Source of the DNA: Pseudomonas pisciculturae
GTDB lineage: Bacteria > Pseudomonadota > Gammaproteobacteria > Pseudomonadales > Pseudomonadaceae
Direction: 5' to 3'
Assembly: GCF_015461805.1 (NCBI RefSeq)
Contig: NZ_JACVZE010000005.1
Span: forward strand, 124,001-188,000
DNA: 64,000 nt
This document shows, piece after piece, positions 48,057 to 57,670 of this stretch. How positions within the stretch are numbered: the stretch's first letter is position 1; each line of letters starts with the position of its first letter. The notes beneath the pieces are model-generated. The model saw nothing but the letters and a program-made list of their open reading frames with translations, did not search any database and was not told the origin of the DNA. The position numbers and the translations under genes were made by a program.

Positions 48057-48974
48057 CTACTTGCGCACTTTGATGGAAAACAACCCTTGCGGGCGCAGCA
48101 TCAGGATCAGAATCACCGAGGACAAGGTGAGCACCTTTGCCATCGAGCCACTGAGGAAAAACTCCGACAGCGATTGGGTCTGGGCGATCACGAACGCCGA
48201 GGCGATGGTGCCGAACAGGCTTTGCGCGCCGCCGAACACCACCACCAGGAAGGTGTCGACGATGTATTGCGAGCCGGCCGTCGGCCCGGTGGAGCCAATG
48301 GTGGTGAACGCAGCGCCCGCTACACCGGCCACGCCGCAGCCGAGGGCGAAAGTCATGCGGTCGACCTTGCGTGTGTTGATGCCCACTGCGCGGCTCATCA
48401 GGCGGTTCTGCACCGTGGCGCGCACTTGCAGGCCCCAGCGCGAGCGGTAAAGCATCAGGAAGATCGCAGCGGTAAGCAGCAATGTCAGGCCCATCATGAA
48501 CAGACCGTTGCGCGGGATCTCGATGGCGTCGGTAAAGTTCACCGACCCCATCAGCCAGGCCGGCGGTTCAGCGCTGACCTCGCGGGCGCCAAACACTGAT
48601 CGGAAAGTTTGCTGCATTACCAGGGACAAGCCCCAGGTGGCGAGCAAAGTGTCCAGCGGGCGCTTGTACAAGCGGCTGATCATCGCCCACTCCACCAGCC
48701 AGCCGATGGCACCGGCGACCAGGAATGACAGGGCAATGGCGAAGAAGAAGTAATAGGGTTGAAAGCTCGGCGCAAAGTGCGCGGTGAGGCTGGAACACAC
48801 GTAGGTGGTGTAGGCGCCGATGGTCAGGAACTCACCGTGGGCCATGTTGATAACGCCCATCTGACCAAAGATGATCGCCAGCCCCAATGCCATCAGCAAC
48901 AGCACGCAGAACACGGACAAGCCGTTAAACCCCTGCATTGCCGCGATGGCTCCAAATTCCGATAGCCATTCCAT
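48057..48974 (-). CDS. urtB: UrtB, permease of urea/amide ABC transporter
   Basis: The protein has 305 residues, a LivH-like permease with the MGVINMAHGEFLTIGAYTTY motif near residue 40 and GSTGPTAGSQYIVDTFLVVV near the end. No long N-terminal extension is present, unlike some UrtB proteins annotated with a leader. It is separated from urtA by 193 bp that contain a REP pair, so it may be expressed at a lower level than urtA. Confidence 0.9.
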   Translation of the reverse strand: MEWLSEFGAIAAMQGFNGLSVFCVLLLMALGLAIIFGQMGVINMAHGEFLTIGAYTTYVCSSLTAHFAPSFQPYYFFFAIALSFLVAGAIGWLVEWAMISRLYKRPLDTLLATWGLSLVMQQTFRSVFGAREVSAEPPAWLMGSVNFTDAIEIPRNGLFMMGLTLLLTAAIFLMLYRSRWGLQVRATVQNRLMSRAVGINTRKVDRMTFALGCGVAGVAGAAFTTIGSTGPTAGSQYIVDTFLVVVFGGAQSLFGTIASAFVIAQTQSLSEFFLSGSMAKVLTLSSVILILMLRPQGLFSIKVRK

Positions 48975-49038
48975 GATGATGGTCTCCTACAAAAGAGATG
49001 AAATGCAGACTGCTTTTGCTGTGCTGTGCTTGGCTTTA

Positions 49039-49142
49039 TGTGGGAGGGGGCTTGCCCCCGATGGCGGTGGGTCAGCAACAAATCAGGGGACTGACACTCC
49101 CTCATCGGGAGCAAGTCGAATCGTCGCACCGCCCCTCCCACA
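49039..49142. repeat. Paired REP element between urtA and urtB, with one variant arm
   Basis: The left arm is the standard TGTGGGAGG-GGGCTTGCCCCC type. The right arm is altered: CGGGAGCAAG is followed by an extra TCGAATCGTCGCACC before GCCCCTCCCACA. The element lies inside the urt operon. Confidence 0.85.
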
Positions 49143-49167
49143 TTTGAATCTCATTTAGTCAGGGGGG

Positions 49168-50376
49168 TTATTGGTAGCCCTTTGGAAACGGATTCGGCTC
49201 AATCAGATCCGACTCATAAATCACCTTGAACTGACCATTGGGCAGCACTTCACCAATGCGCGACTTGCTCCACAGGTGATGGTTCTCGTGAATCTTCACG
49301 TAGCCTTCAGGCGCGGTTTTCAGCTCAATGCCTGGGGACGCCGCCACAACTTTATCCACGTCGAAACTGCCGGCCTTCTCCACCGCCGCTTTCCACAACC
49401 AAGGGCCGAGGTACGCCGCCTGGGTCACGTCGCCGATCACCGAATCCTTGCCGTACTTGGCCTTGAAGGCTTCGACGAAGGCTTTGTTGTTGGGGTTGTC
49501 CAGGCTCTGGAAGTACTTCATGGAGGCGTAGAAACCGGCCATGTTTTCGCCGCCGATGCCGAGCAGTTCGTCTTCGGTCACCGACAGAGTCAGCAGGGTT
49601 TGCTTGGCCGAGTTCACACCGGCTGCGTTGAGTTGCTTGTAAAAAGCCACGTTGGAGCCGCCCACCACCGCTGCGAACACCACGTCCGGTTTTTTCAGCT
49701 TGACCTTGTTGATCAGCGAACCGAACTGGGTGTTGCCCAGCGGGTAGTAGTCTTCGCCGACCACGGTGCCGTGCAGCACGTTTTCAATGTGCTTGCGTGC
49801 GATTTTCATCGAGGTGCGTGGCCAGATGTAGTCCGAACCCACCAGGTAGAAGGTCTTGGCGCCTTTGGTCTTGGCGATCCAATCGAGGCTGGCGAGGATC
49901 TGCTGGGTGGCCTCCTGGCCGGTATAGATCACGTTTTTCGACTGTTCCAGGCCTTCGTAGAAGGTCGGGTAGTAGAGCAGGCCATTTTCTTTCTCGAAGA
50001 TCGGCAACACGGCTTTGCGCGAGGCTGAGGTCCAGCAGCCGAACACGGCGGCGACTTTGTCGTTGACCAAGAGCTTCTTGGCTTTTTCGGCGAAGGTCGG
50101 CCAGTCGGACGCGCCGTCTTCCTGAACCACCTTGATCTGCCGGCCCAAAATCCCGCCCGAAGCGTTGATCTGCTCAATGGCCAGGCGTTCAGCCTGGATC
50201 GAACCGGTCTCGGAAATCGCCATGGTGCCCGTAGCCGAGTGCAACTGGCCAACGGTGACTTCGGTAGCGGTCACGGCCAGGCCTTCGTTATCGGCCAGCA
50301 CGCCCTGGCTGAACAGCGCGGCGGCCAGTAATGACAAGGCCAACAGCGGTTTGGAGCGGATCAATCTTTGTGCCAT
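49168..50376 (-). CDS. urtA: UrtA, periplasmic urea/amide-binding protein
   Basis: The protein has 402 residues from ATG at 50376 with GAGGAG upstream; the longer frame runs into REP DNA and is rejected. A Sec signal peptide (LLALSLLAAALFSQGVLA) ends near residue 28. The mature part is a HAAT-family binding protein of the UrtA/FmdD kind (VTVGQLHSATGTMAISE, then VFGCWTSASRKAVLPIFE and LYYPTFYEGLEQSKNVIYTG). It delivers urea or short amides to UrtBC. It is the first gene of the transporter operon and divergent from the permease-kinase gene, with a TGACGTA repeat cluster in its promoter region. Confidence 0.91.
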   Translation of the reverse strand: MAQRLIRSKPLLALSLLAAALFSQGVLADNEGLAVTATEVTVGQLHSATGTMAISETGSIQAERLAIEQINASGGILGRQIKVVQEDGASDWPTFAEKAKKLLVNDKVAAVFGCWTSASRKAVLPIFEKENGLLYYPTFYEGLEQSKNVIYTGQEATQQILASLDWIAKTKGAKTFYLVGSDYIWPRTSMKIARKHIENVLHGTVVGEDYYPLGNTQFGSLINKVKLKKPDVVFAAVVGGSNVAFYKQLNAAGVNSAKQTLLTLSVTEDELLGIGGENMAGFYASMKYFQSLDNPNNKAFVEAFKAKYGKDSVIGDVTQAAYLGPWLWKAAVEKAGSFDVDKVVAASPGIELKTAPEGYVKIHENHHLWSKSRIGEVLPNGQFKVIYESDLIEPNPFPKGYQ

Positions 50377-50442
50377 GGGGCGACTCCTCTGCAATGAGGG
50401 GCCCAGCATGGCGGCAAGGGGCCAGCGCGGGTATACGCAGCC

Positions 50443-50471
50443 TGACGTAACGGGGTACGTCATTTGACGTA
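50443..50471. promoter_or_regulatory. TGACGTA repeat cluster upstream of urtA
   Basis: TGACGTA (50443-50449) and TACGTCA (50456-50462) form a 7-6-7 inverted repeat, and a third copy, TGACGTA, follows at 50465-50471. The cluster ends 67 bp before the urtA ATG. It is a plausible site for the LuxR-type regulator encoded at 54048. Confidence 0.6.
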
Positions 50472-50528
50472 TGCCGTTGCGCACCAATCCAGGGCAGGAT
50501 CGCGATCCCCGCTGACGATGCAATCCAA

Positions 50529-50617
50529 TGTGGGAGGGGGCTTGCCCCCGATAGCAGTGGGTCAGCCGACTGATTTGCCACTGGTACACCGCTATCGGGG
50601 GCAAGCCCCCTCCCACA
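50529..50617. repeat. Paired REP element upstream of the permease-kinase gene
   Basis: Two full inverted copies of the GGGGGCTTGCCCCC-type REP with TGTGGGAGG and CCTCCCACA borders. Confidence 0.9.
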
Positions 50618-50689
50618 TTTGGGCCTCAGCGTCTCCCAGGGCATGGAACTTGCTCACCCAACCTCGCCCTCTCCCCGGAGCCTCCCACC

Positions 50690-53600
50690 GTGCAATCCCC
50701 TCCCGGCACCCAGCGCATCGTCAAGATCCGCCGCGACTACAACACCTGGGTCGCCGACGAGACCATGGAAGACTATGCCCTGCGTTACACCCCCAAGTCC
50801 TTTCGCAAATGGTCGGAGTGGCGCATCGCCAATACCGCCCTCGGCGCGGTGTCGTTCCTGGCGCTGGAGGCCATCGGCGGCGTATTGGCCCTGAGTTACG
50901 GTTTCACCAATACCTTCTGGGCGATCCTTGCCATCAGCCTAGTGGTGTTCCTCACCGGCTTGCCCATCAGCTATTACGCCGCACGTTATGGCGTGGACAT
51001 GGACCTGCTCACCCGTGGCGCCGGCTTCGGCTATATCGGTTCCACCATCACCTCGCTGATCTACGCCAGTTTCACCTTCCTGTTCTTCGCCCTGGAAGCG
51101 GCGATCATGGCGTTGGCCCTGGAGCTGTATTTCCATATCCCGCTGGCCTTCGCCTATGTGATCTGCTCGCTGTTGGTGATCCCGCTGGTAGCCTACGGCG
51201 TGACCCTGATCAGCCGCCTGCAATTGTGGACGCAACCCCTCTGGCTGCTGTTGCTGGTACTGCCCTACGGCTTTGTGGGGTGGAAAAACCCCGATGCCTT
51301 CAGCGACTGGACCAGCTTTGTCGGGCGCAGCGGCGATGGCGGCGACTTCAACCTGTTGGCGTTCTGCGCAGCCTGCACTGTAGCGCTGTCGCTGGTGACG
51401 CAAATCGGTGAGCAGGTGGACTACCTGCGCTTTCTCCCGGAAAAAACCGCCGCCAACCGCAAGCGCTGGTGGGCCGCCCTGCTCTGCGCCGGGCCCGGCT
51501 GGATCATCCCCGGCGCGTTGAAGATGTTTGGCGGTGCGTTCCTGGCGTTTCTGGCGCTGCAACATGAGATCCCCATGGAGCGCGCCGCCGAGCCGACGCA
51601 AATGTACCTGGTCGCGTTCCGCTACGTGTTCAGCTCGCCGGAGTGGGCCCTCGGCGCCATGGTGCTGTTCGTGTTCATCTCGCAGATGAAAATCAACCTG
51701 ACCAATGCCTACGCCGGTTCCCTGGCCTGGTCGAACTTCTTTGCCCGCGTGACCCACAGCCACCCCGGCCGTGTGGTGTGGCTGGTGTTCAACGTGGCCA
51801 TCGCCCTGATGCTGATGGAGCTGGGCGTGTTCGATGTGATCGACCAGGTGCTGGGGCTCTACGCCAATATCGCGATAGCCTGGATCGGCACGCTGGTGGC
51901 CGACTTGGTGATCAACAAGCCGCTGGGCCTGTCGCCCAAGCACATCGAGTTCAAGCGTGCGCACCTCTACGACATCAACCCGGTGGGCGTCGGTTCGATG
52001 CTGATCGCTTCGTTGCTGTCGATCCTTGCCCACTTCGGCCTGTTTGGCACCCTGGCCCAGGCGGCGCCACCCTTTGTTGCCCTGGGCACAGCATTGGTGA
52101 TGGCGCCGCTGTTAGCCTGGCTGACCAAGGGCAAGTACTACATCGCCCGCACCAGCGACCCGCAGTTGATTCACCCCGTAGCGCCCGCCAGCCATGCAGT
52201 GTGCGGGCTGTGCAGCAACCCGTTCGAAACCGCGGACATGGCGTTCTGCCCGGCCTACAGCACGCCGATCTGTTCGTTATGTTGCTCGCTGGATGCGCGT
52301 TGCGGCGATCGCTGCAAACCCAATGGGAGGCTGGTGAGCCAATTCGAAGGCGTATTGCGCTGGTTGCTGCCCAATACCATGATGCCGCGCCTGCATACGC
52401 GTCTGGCCCACTACCTGGGCTTATTGATTGCGCTGGTACTGATGCTTGCCGGCGCGTTGGCCTTGATCTACGTGCAGGCCGCCCAAGGCTTGCCCCATTC
52501 GCAAACCTTGTATCAGGCGTTCTTCAAGGCATTCCTGACGCTCTGCGTACTGGCAGCCGTACTTGCCTGGTGGGTGGTGCTGACCCGCGAAAGCCGGGGC
52601 GTCGCTCAGGAGGAGTCCGACCGCCAGACCCTGCTGCTGATGCAGGAAATCGCCGCCCACAGCCTCACCGACCAGGCGCTGCAACAGGCCAAGGAAGCCT
52701 CTGAAGCAGCCAATGCCGCCAAGAGTCGCTACGTCACCGGGCTGTCCCATGAACTGCGCACGCCGCTCAACAGCATCCTCGGCTTCACCCAGATTTTGCA
52801 GCGTGACAGCGCCATGCCCGAACAGCATCAAGATGCCCTGGCGACGATCTTGCGCAGCGGCTCGCACTTGGTGTCGCTGATCGATGGCTTGCTGGATGTA
52901 GCCAAGATCGAGGCCGGCAAGTTGCGTTTGGAACTCACCGAAATCCCCTTCCCCGAGCTGCTCCACGACTTGGAGCAGATGTTCACCCCACAGGCCCAGG
53001 ATAAGGGTTTGCGCTTTCAGCTGGACTGCGTGGGCAAGATCCCGGCAGTGGTGCGCGGCGATGAGAAGCGCGTGCGCCAGATCCTGATCAACCTGCTGGG
53101 CAACGCGGTGAATTTTACCGACAGCGGCGAGGTCCGCCTGCGGGTCAGCTATATGCGCGAAACAGCCAACTTCGAGGTTATCGACACCGGCATCGGCATT
53201 GACCCCGGGCAGCTGGAGCGAATTTTTCAACCCTTCGAGCGCGGCGACCTGATGCGCCAGGACAACGGCGTGGGCCTGGGCCTGACCATCACGCGCATGC
53301 TCACCTCCCTGATGGGCGGTGAATTGCGGGTAACCAGCGAGCTGGACAAGGGCACCTGCTTCCAGGTGCGCTTGTTTCTATCCCAAGTGCGCGCGCCGCA
53401 AGCGGTGGTGCATGTGGAGCACGACATCATCGGCTATCAGGGCGAGCGTCGACGCGTCCTGGTAGTGGACGACCATGTGGACCACCGCAAGGTACTCAGC
53501 GGCATGCTCACGCCCTTGGGTTTCGAGGTGATCCAGGCGAGCAATGGCCAGGAGGCGATTCGCCAAGTGGCGTTGCTGGCCCCGGACCTGATCCTGATGG

Positions 53601-54067
53601 ACCTGTCGATGCCAACGCTGGACGGGTATGAAACCAGCCGTTTGATCCGCCGCAATGCGCTGTCCACCGCGCCGATCATCGTCATCTCCGCCAACGCCTT
53701 TACCGACGACCGCGAACGCAGCGTCAAAGCCGCGTGCAACGACTACCTGGCCAAGCCGGTGCGTACCCCGGAACTGCTCGGGTGTGTGCAACAGCACCTG
53801 GGGTTACAGTGGTTGCGACGTACCCAAAGCCTTGTGCCGCCGCCCCCACCCAGCGTATTGCCCAGCCCCGAAGACCTTGCCGAGCTCGCCGACCTCAGCG
53901 CCATCGGCTATGTGCGCGGCCTGCACGCCAAACTCGACAGCATCCTTGAGCAGCGCCCAGACACCCAAGCGTTCATCAGCAAAGTGCGTGGGCTGCTCAA
54001 GGGGTTCCGCCTGGATGAACTCAACCGAACACTCAAGGAGGCCGAAGATGAATGCACTCACCCATAG
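50690..54067 (+). CDS. NCS1-type permease fused to a hybrid histidine kinase
   Basis: The protein has 1125 residues from a GTG start (GGAG upstream). Residues about 1-490 form a permease-like domain of the NCS1 (cytosine/purine/allantoin) type with about 12 helices. Residues about 504-544 hold a cysteine cluster (VCGLC, FC, ICSLCC, RCGDRC) that could bind zinc. Two more helices follow (about 570-640). The kinase has the phosphoacceptor [12 protein letters not shown] (His near 687), the N box [12 protein letters not shown] and the G box [12 protein letters not shown] receiver follows with [10 protein letters not shown] (Asp near 971) and a short helical tail. It is probably an inner-membrane transporter-like sensor for an amide, urea or related nitrogen compound, signalling to the LuxR-type regulator encoded by the overlapping next gene. 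Whether it also transports is unknown. Confidence 0.88.
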   Translation: MQSPPGTQRIVKIRRDYNTWVADETMEDYALRYTPKSFRKWSEWRIANTALGAVSFLALEAIGGVLALSYGFTNTFWAILAISLVVFLTGLPISYYAARYGVDMDLLTRGAGFGYIGSTITSLIYASFTFLFFALEAAIMALALELYFHIPLAFAYVICSLLVIPLVAYGVTLISRLQLWTQPLWLLLLVLPYGFVGWKNPDAFSDWTSFVGRSGDGGDFNLLAFCAACTVALSLVTQIGEQVDYLRFLPEKTAANRKRWWAALLCAGPGWIIPGALKMFGGAFLAFLALQHEIPMERAAEPTQMYLVAFRYVFSSPEWALGAMVLFVFISQMKINLTNAYAGSLAWSNFFARVTHSHPGRVVWLVFNVAIALMLMELGVFDVIDQVLGLYANIAIAWIGTLVADLVINKPLGLSPKHIEFKRAHLYDINPVGVGSMLIASLLSILAHFGLFGTLAQAAPPFVALGTALVMAPLLAWLTKGKYYIARTSDPQLIHPVAPASHAVCGLCSNPFETADMAFCPAYSTPICSLCCSLDARCGDRCKPNGRLVSQFEGVLRWLLPNTMMPRLHTRLAHYLGLLIALVLMLAGALALIYVQAAQGLPHSQTLYQAFFKAFLTLCVLAAVLAWWVVLTRESRGVAQEESDRQTLLLMQEIAAHSLTDQALQQAKEASEAANAAKSRYVTGLSHELRTPLNSILGFTQILQRDSAMPEQHQDALATILRSGSHLVSLIDGLLDVAKIEAGKLRLELTEIPFPELLHDLEQMFTPQAQDKGLRFQLDCVGKIPAVVRGDEKRVRQILINLLGNAVNFTDSGEVRLRVSYMRETANFEVIDTGIGIDPGQLERIFQPFERGDLMRQDNGVGLGLTITRMLTSLMGGELRVTSELDKGTCFQVRLFLSQVRAPQAVVHVEHDIIGYQGERRRVLVVDDHVDHRKVLSGMLTPLGFEVIQASNGQEAIRQVALLAPDLILMDLSMPTLDGYETSRLIRRNALSTAPIIVISANAFTDDRERSVKAACNDYLAKPVRTPELLGCVQQHLGLQWLRRTQSLVPPPPPSVLPSPEDLAELADLSAIGYVRGLHAKLDSILEQRPDTQAFISKVRGLLKGFRLDELNRTLKEAEDECTHP

Positions 54068-54713
54068 CACTGAACCCGGCGTCGTGCTGATCGTCGACGA
54101 CACGCCGGACAACCTGGCCATGCTCTCCGACGCCCTCGACGACGCCGGCTACATGGTGCTGGTGGCCCTCGACGGCCTCAGTGCCCTGAACCGCGTGCAA
54201 CGCCGACGCCCGGACCTGATCCTGCTGGACGCGATGATGCCTGGCCTGGACGGCTTCGAAACCTGTCGCCGGCTCAAGGCGCAGCCTGCCAGCGCGGATA
54301 TACCGGTGGTGTTCATGACCGGGCTGACGGACACCAAGCATGTGGTGCAGGGGTTTGAGGTGGGTGGCAGTGATTATGTGACCAAGCCGATCCAGACCGA
54401 CGAAGTGCTGGCGCGGGTGGCAGCGCATTTGCGCACCTCGCGCATTTTGTTGTCGGCGCGGGAGGCCAGGCAGCCGAGCGTGTTGACGCTGGAGGATGAA
54501 CCGGCGCAGCGCTTGTTGTCGGCGCGGTTTGCGCTGACGGAGCGGGAGGTCGAGGTGTTGCGGTGGGTGGCGTGTGGCAAGACCAATCGGGATATCGGGG
54601 ATATTTTGGGGTTGAGCCCCAGGACGGTGAATAAGCATTTGGAGCATGTGTATGTGAAGCTCGGTGTTGAAACCCGTACCGCCGCTACATCAGTCGCCCT
54701 GGCCGCAATCTGA
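54048..54713 (+). CDS. LuxR-type response regulator
   Basis: The protein has 221 residues from ATG at 54048 with AAGGAGG upstream; it overlaps the kinase gene by 20 nt. The receiver has VLIVDDTPDN and the phosphoacceptor in DLILLDAMMPG, with the conserved lysine in DYVTKPI. The C-terminal helix-turn-helix is LuxR/NarL type (FALTEREVEVLRWVACGKTN, then LSPRTVNKHLEHVYVKLGV). It is the evident partner of the permease-kinase and probably controls the divergent urtA promoter. Confidence 0.92.
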   Translation: MNALTHSTEPGVVLIVDDTPDNLAMLSDALDDAGYMVLVALDGLSALNRVQRRRPDLILLDAMMPGLDGFETCRRLKAQPASADIPVVFMTGLTDTKHVVQGFEVGGSDYVTKPIQTDEVLARVAAHLRTSRILLSAREARQPSVLTLEDEPAQRLLSARFALTEREVEVLRWVACGKTNRDIGDILGLSPRTVNKHLEHVYVKLGVETRTAATSVALAAI

Positions 54714-54729
54714 ATGTAGGTGAGGCTTT

Positions 54730-54818
54730 TGTGGGAGGGGGCTTGCCCCCGATAGCTGTTTGTCAGTTGTAGATGATGTGACTGAACCACCGCTATCGGG
54801 GGCAAGCCCCCTCCCACA
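54730..54818. repeat. Paired REP element between response regulator and nadE
   Basis: Two inverted GGGGGCTTGCCCCC-type REP copies lie in the spacer between two convergent genes. Confidence 0.9.
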
Positions 54819-54833
54819 TTGGATTTGTGGTGG

Positions 54834-55646
54834 TTATGAAAGTGGAGTAATTGGCAGCGCCCGTTTGTGAGCGGTCTTGCTGTAGGCACCCTCGACAATC
54901 CCCCTCACCCGCTCACTCACCGACTCGCCCATCAAGTACGCGTCGATCTCTGCATAAGAGCAACCATAGGCGTGCTCATCCAACTTGCCCGGCACCCGTT
55001 CTTCCAAATCCGCCGTGGGGGGCTTGTGCACCAGGTTGTCCGGTGCGCCGAGGGCCGTGGCCAGCAGGCGTACTTGGGTCTTGGTCAGGCCCGACAACGG
55101 TGCAAGGTCACAGGCGCCATCGCCGAATTTGGTGAAAAACCCCATCAACGCTTCAGCGCCGTGATCGGTGCCGACCACCAGGCCGTTATGCAAATTGGCC
55201 ACGGCGTACTGCGCGATCATCCGCGTACGCGCCTTGACGTTGCCCTTGATGAAATCGACATGGGCGGCGCTGGCTTCGGTGGCGGTGAGGCTGGCCATCA
55301 GGCCGTCGACGCTGGCGGCGATGTTGAGGGTGTCCACATGGTCGGGGGCGATGAAATCCAGGGAGGCCTGGGCATCGTGTTCGTCGGCCTGGGTTTTGTA
55401 GGGCAGGCGCATGGCGATAAAGCGGGCGCTGTAGCCTTCGCTGCGCAACTGCTCCACCGCACGTTGGCACAGGCGGCCGGCGGTAAGTGAGTCGACACCG
55501 CCGCTGATGCCCAGCACCAGGGCCTTGCAGCCTGAGTCGCGCATGGTGGTCTTGATAAAGTCGATGCGCCGTTGAATTTCCTTGGCTTCGCCGCCTTTCA
55601 CCAGTTGCCGATCGATATTGAGTTCCTGCGCAATACGGTCTTGCAT
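54834..55646 (-). CDS. nadE: NadE, ammonia-dependent NAD synthetase
   Basis: The protein has 270 residues from ATG at 55646, 1 nt after the pncB stop. The ATP-pyrophosphatase P-loop is LGISGGVDSLTAGRL (SGGxDS). PPTADLEERVPGKLDEHAYG matches the short E. coli-type enzyme, and there is no glutaminase domain. It makes NAD from deamido-NAD, ATP and ammonia in the cytoplasm. It is the last gene of pncA-pncB-nadE, so one operon takes nicotinamide to nicotinate, to its mononucleotide, and finishes NAD. Confidence 0.93.
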   Translation of the reverse strand: MQDRIAQELNIDRQLVKGGEAKEIQRRIDFIKTTMRDSGCKALVLGISGGVDSLTAGRLCQRAVEQLRSEGYSARFIAMRLPYKTQADEHDAQASLDFIAPDHVDTLNIAASVDGLMASLTATEASAAHVDFIKGNVKARTRMIAQYAVANLHNGLVVGTDHGAEALMGFFTKFGDGACDLAPLSGLTKTQVRLLATALGAPDNLVHKPPTADLEERVPGKLDEHAYGCSYAEIDAYLMGESVSERVRGIVEGAYSKTAHKRALPITPLS

Positions 55647-55647
55647 G

Positions 55648-56865
55648 TCACACCTCCACACTGGCGACGTTGAACACCTTGGCCGCGTACTGCAAAAACG
55701 AAGCGTCTTCGCAGACATTCTTGATCGGGTCATCGGAGAATTTCACCACCGGTTCGCCGTGTACCCGCACCAGTTTCATCACGATGCTCAGCGGCTCAAC
55801 CCCTTCCACATCACAGGCCAGGCTGGTGCCCATGCCAAAACCGAACTTGGCCTTGCCACGCACGTGACGCAGGATCGGCAGGCTTTTTTCGAAGTTCAGG
55901 CCGTCGGAAAACATCAGGTCTTTCGTCATCGGGTCGATGCCCAGTTGCTGATAGCGAGCCAGCACCTTGTCGGCCCAGGCAATGGGGTCGCCGGAGTCCT
56001 GGCGCAGGCCGTCGTAGAGCTTTGCGAAGTACAGGTCGAAGTCCTTGAGGAAGAAATCGGTGCTGATGCAGTCAGTCAGGGCGATGCCCAGGCGGCCGCG
56101 GTACTCACGCACCCAGTTTTCCAGCGCCGCGTTCTGGCTTTCGCGCAGGCGCCCCAGTTGCTGGTGCACCATCAGCCACTGGTGGGCCATGGTGCCGATC
56201 AGCGGCAGGTCGAATTCGTACGCCAGGTGCGCGTTGCTGGTGCCGACAAACTGGCCGGGAAAGTCGCGGCGCATGATGTCGACCACTTCGCGCTGAGCTT
56301 TGAACGACAGGCGACGGCGGGTGGAGAAATCGGATACGCGCAGGTCGGCCAACTCGTCGCGGCTGAGGTTTTTTTCCAGCCAGTCGAACTTCTGGTAGAG
56401 CTTGCGGGTGACGTCTTCCAGGGTCACGTCGGGGTACTTGTCGCGGTTGCGCAGTTCGCTGACCAGCGCCAGTACCGGTTGCTCGAACATGATGCAGTGC
56501 AGCATCGGGCCGATCACGCGGATATTCAGTTGCCCGTCGATTTCGCTGACGTGGATATAGCGCAGGTTAAAACGGTACAGGCCCAGGAAACGTTCGTAAT
56601 CGGGCGTGAGGTACTCGCGAAAACGCGGGTTGAACAGAAAGCGCAGCTCGCCTTCACGCATGTTCAGGCCGGCGAGTTTCTCCAACTCGTCGCGCAGTTG
56701 CGGGATCAAGTGGCCGAGTTTCTCCTTGGAGCGAACGATGAAGTTGTATTCCACTTCGACGTTGGGGTACTGGTGCAACACGGCCTGCATCATGGTGAAG
56801 GTGTAGTAGTCGGTATCGAGCAGCCCCTGGATCACCGGGGCATCAAAATCGTAGGCACTTTCCAT
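55648..56865 (-). CDS. pncB: PncB, nicotinate phosphoribosyltransferase
   Basis: The protein has 405 residues from ATG at 56865 with AAGGAG 8 nt upstream. It is the E. coli-type PncB: LLDTDYYTFTMMQAVLHQYP near the start, FSTRRRLSFKAQREVVD, GTSNAHLAYEFDLPLIGTMAHQ around the regulatory histidine, and LYDGLRQDSGDP. The enzyme joins nicotinate and phosphoribosyl pyrophosphate with ATP to give nicotinate mononucleotide. It lies 11 nt after pncA. Confidence 0.95.
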   Translation of the reverse strand: MESAYDFDAPVIQGLLDTDYYTFTMMQAVLHQYPNVEVEYNFIVRSKEKLGHLIPQLRDELEKLAGLNMREGELRFLFNPRFREYLTPDYERFLGLYRFNLRYIHVSEIDGQLNIRVIGPMLHCIMFEQPVLALVSELRNRDKYPDVTLEDVTRKLYQKFDWLEKNLSRDELADLRVSDFSTRRRLSFKAQREVVDIMRRDFPGQFVGTSNAHLAYEFDLPLIGTMAHQWLMVHQQLGRLRESQNAALENWVREYRGRLGIALTDCISTDFFLKDFDLYFAKLYDGLRQDSGDPIAWADKVLARYQQLGIDPMTKDLMFSDGLNFEKSLPILRHVRGKAKFGFGMGTSLACDVEGVEPLSIVMKLVRVHGEPVVKFSDDPIKNVCEDASFLQYAAKVFNVASVEV

Positions 56866-56876
56866 GGTGAGTCTCC

Positions 56877-57524
56877 TTAACGCGCGGCCTTCGTGGCCAG
56901 TTCTTCGCGGGTGCGGCTGATGACAGCACCGGCCTTGAGCAAATCGTTGACCGCCTGGGTGCTGCCCTCCTCGCTGATACCTCGGCACGCCGGCAGGTGC
57001 AGCACCACCTCGAAACCGGCCCTGAGCAGTTGCAATGCGGTGGTCTTGACGCAGTAGTCCAGCGCCAGGCCGCCGACGATCACGCGGGCAACGCCTTGGG
57101 CTTTCAAATACTCGATGACGCCGGTGGACAGCTTGTCGTGAAGGTCGTGGTAGCAGGCGCCGTAGGGGTGCAGGTCAGGTTCTACGCCTTTCCAGATGAA
57201 GTAGTCGTAGTCATAGGGCGTGGGCAGCTCATCCAGCAGCGTGAAACCCTCGGTGCCCGGTACGCAGTGGCTGACCCAGGTCACATCGGCGTGCGCCAGG
57301 CCGGTGGGTTGCAACATCTCACTGTGCTGTGACACCACCCAGGGCGCGTGCGGGGTGTGGGCGTCCTTGCTGCCGACGCGGTGGCCGGCGAGGCTGGCCA
57401 TGTAGTTCAGCTCGGCGCCAATCTGGTCGCCACCAACCACCGGCAATTCGTTGGGGCACAGCGGCGTGAAGCTCTTCTGTGCATCGACGTCGAATGAAGC
57501 AATGGCGGTTTTTGCGAGGGTCAT
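56877..57524 (-). CDS. pncA: PncA, nicotinamidase
   Basis: The protein has 215 residues from ATG at 57524 with AGGAG upstream. The cysteine-hydrolase triad is visible: Asp in ASFDVDAQKSF, Lys in FIWKGVEP and Cys in GGLALDYCVKTTAL. A metal-binding segment, GSKDAHTPHAP, is present. It deamidates nicotinamide to nicotinate. It is the first gene of the NAD salvage operon, and its upstream region carries the NrtR-like palindrome. Confidence 0.94.
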   Translation of the reverse strand: MTLAKTAIASFDVDAQKSFTPLCPNELPVVGGDQIGAELNYMASLAGHRVGSKDAHTPHAPWVVSQHSEMLQPTGLAHADVTWVSHCVPGTEGFTLLDELPTPYDYDYFIWKGVEPDLHPYGACYHDLHDKLSTGVIEYLKAQGVARVIVGGLALDYCVKTTALQLLRAGFEVVLHLPACRGISEEGSTQAVNDLLKAGAVISRTREELATKAAR

Positions 57525-57550
57525 GGTGGTTCTCCTGTGGCCTGAAAACA

Positions 57551-57571
57551 AAAGTACACGTCATGTACTTT
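57551..57571. promoter_or_regulatory. NrtR-like operator upstream of pncA
   Basis: AAAGTACA-CGTCA-TGTACTTT is a perfect 8-5-8 inverted repeat, 27 bp before the pncA ATG. A further half-site, AAGTACA, lies at 57607-57613, followed by TGACAT. The position between nrtR and the pnc genes fits NrtR repression. Confidence 0.75.
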
Positions 57572-57670
57572 CATTGCAAGAAACATTTATTTATCTATGC
57601 TCTGCCAAGTACATGACATATCAGCCCGATCCGTTAGACTGTGCCCCGCTGCCGTTTATAAGGATTTCAA

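Larger units (their letters stand above)
50377..50689. other. Divergent control region between urtA and the permease-kinase gene
   Basis: This 313-bp gap holds the urtA promoter side, with the TGACGTA cluster at 50443-50471, and a REP pair at 50529-50617 nearer the kinase gene. I see no further gene. Confidence 0.8.

Noticed and set aside
50377..50616. An 80-residue N-terminal extension of UrtA
   Set aside because: It is translated from REP and promoter DNA; the signal peptide starts at 50376.
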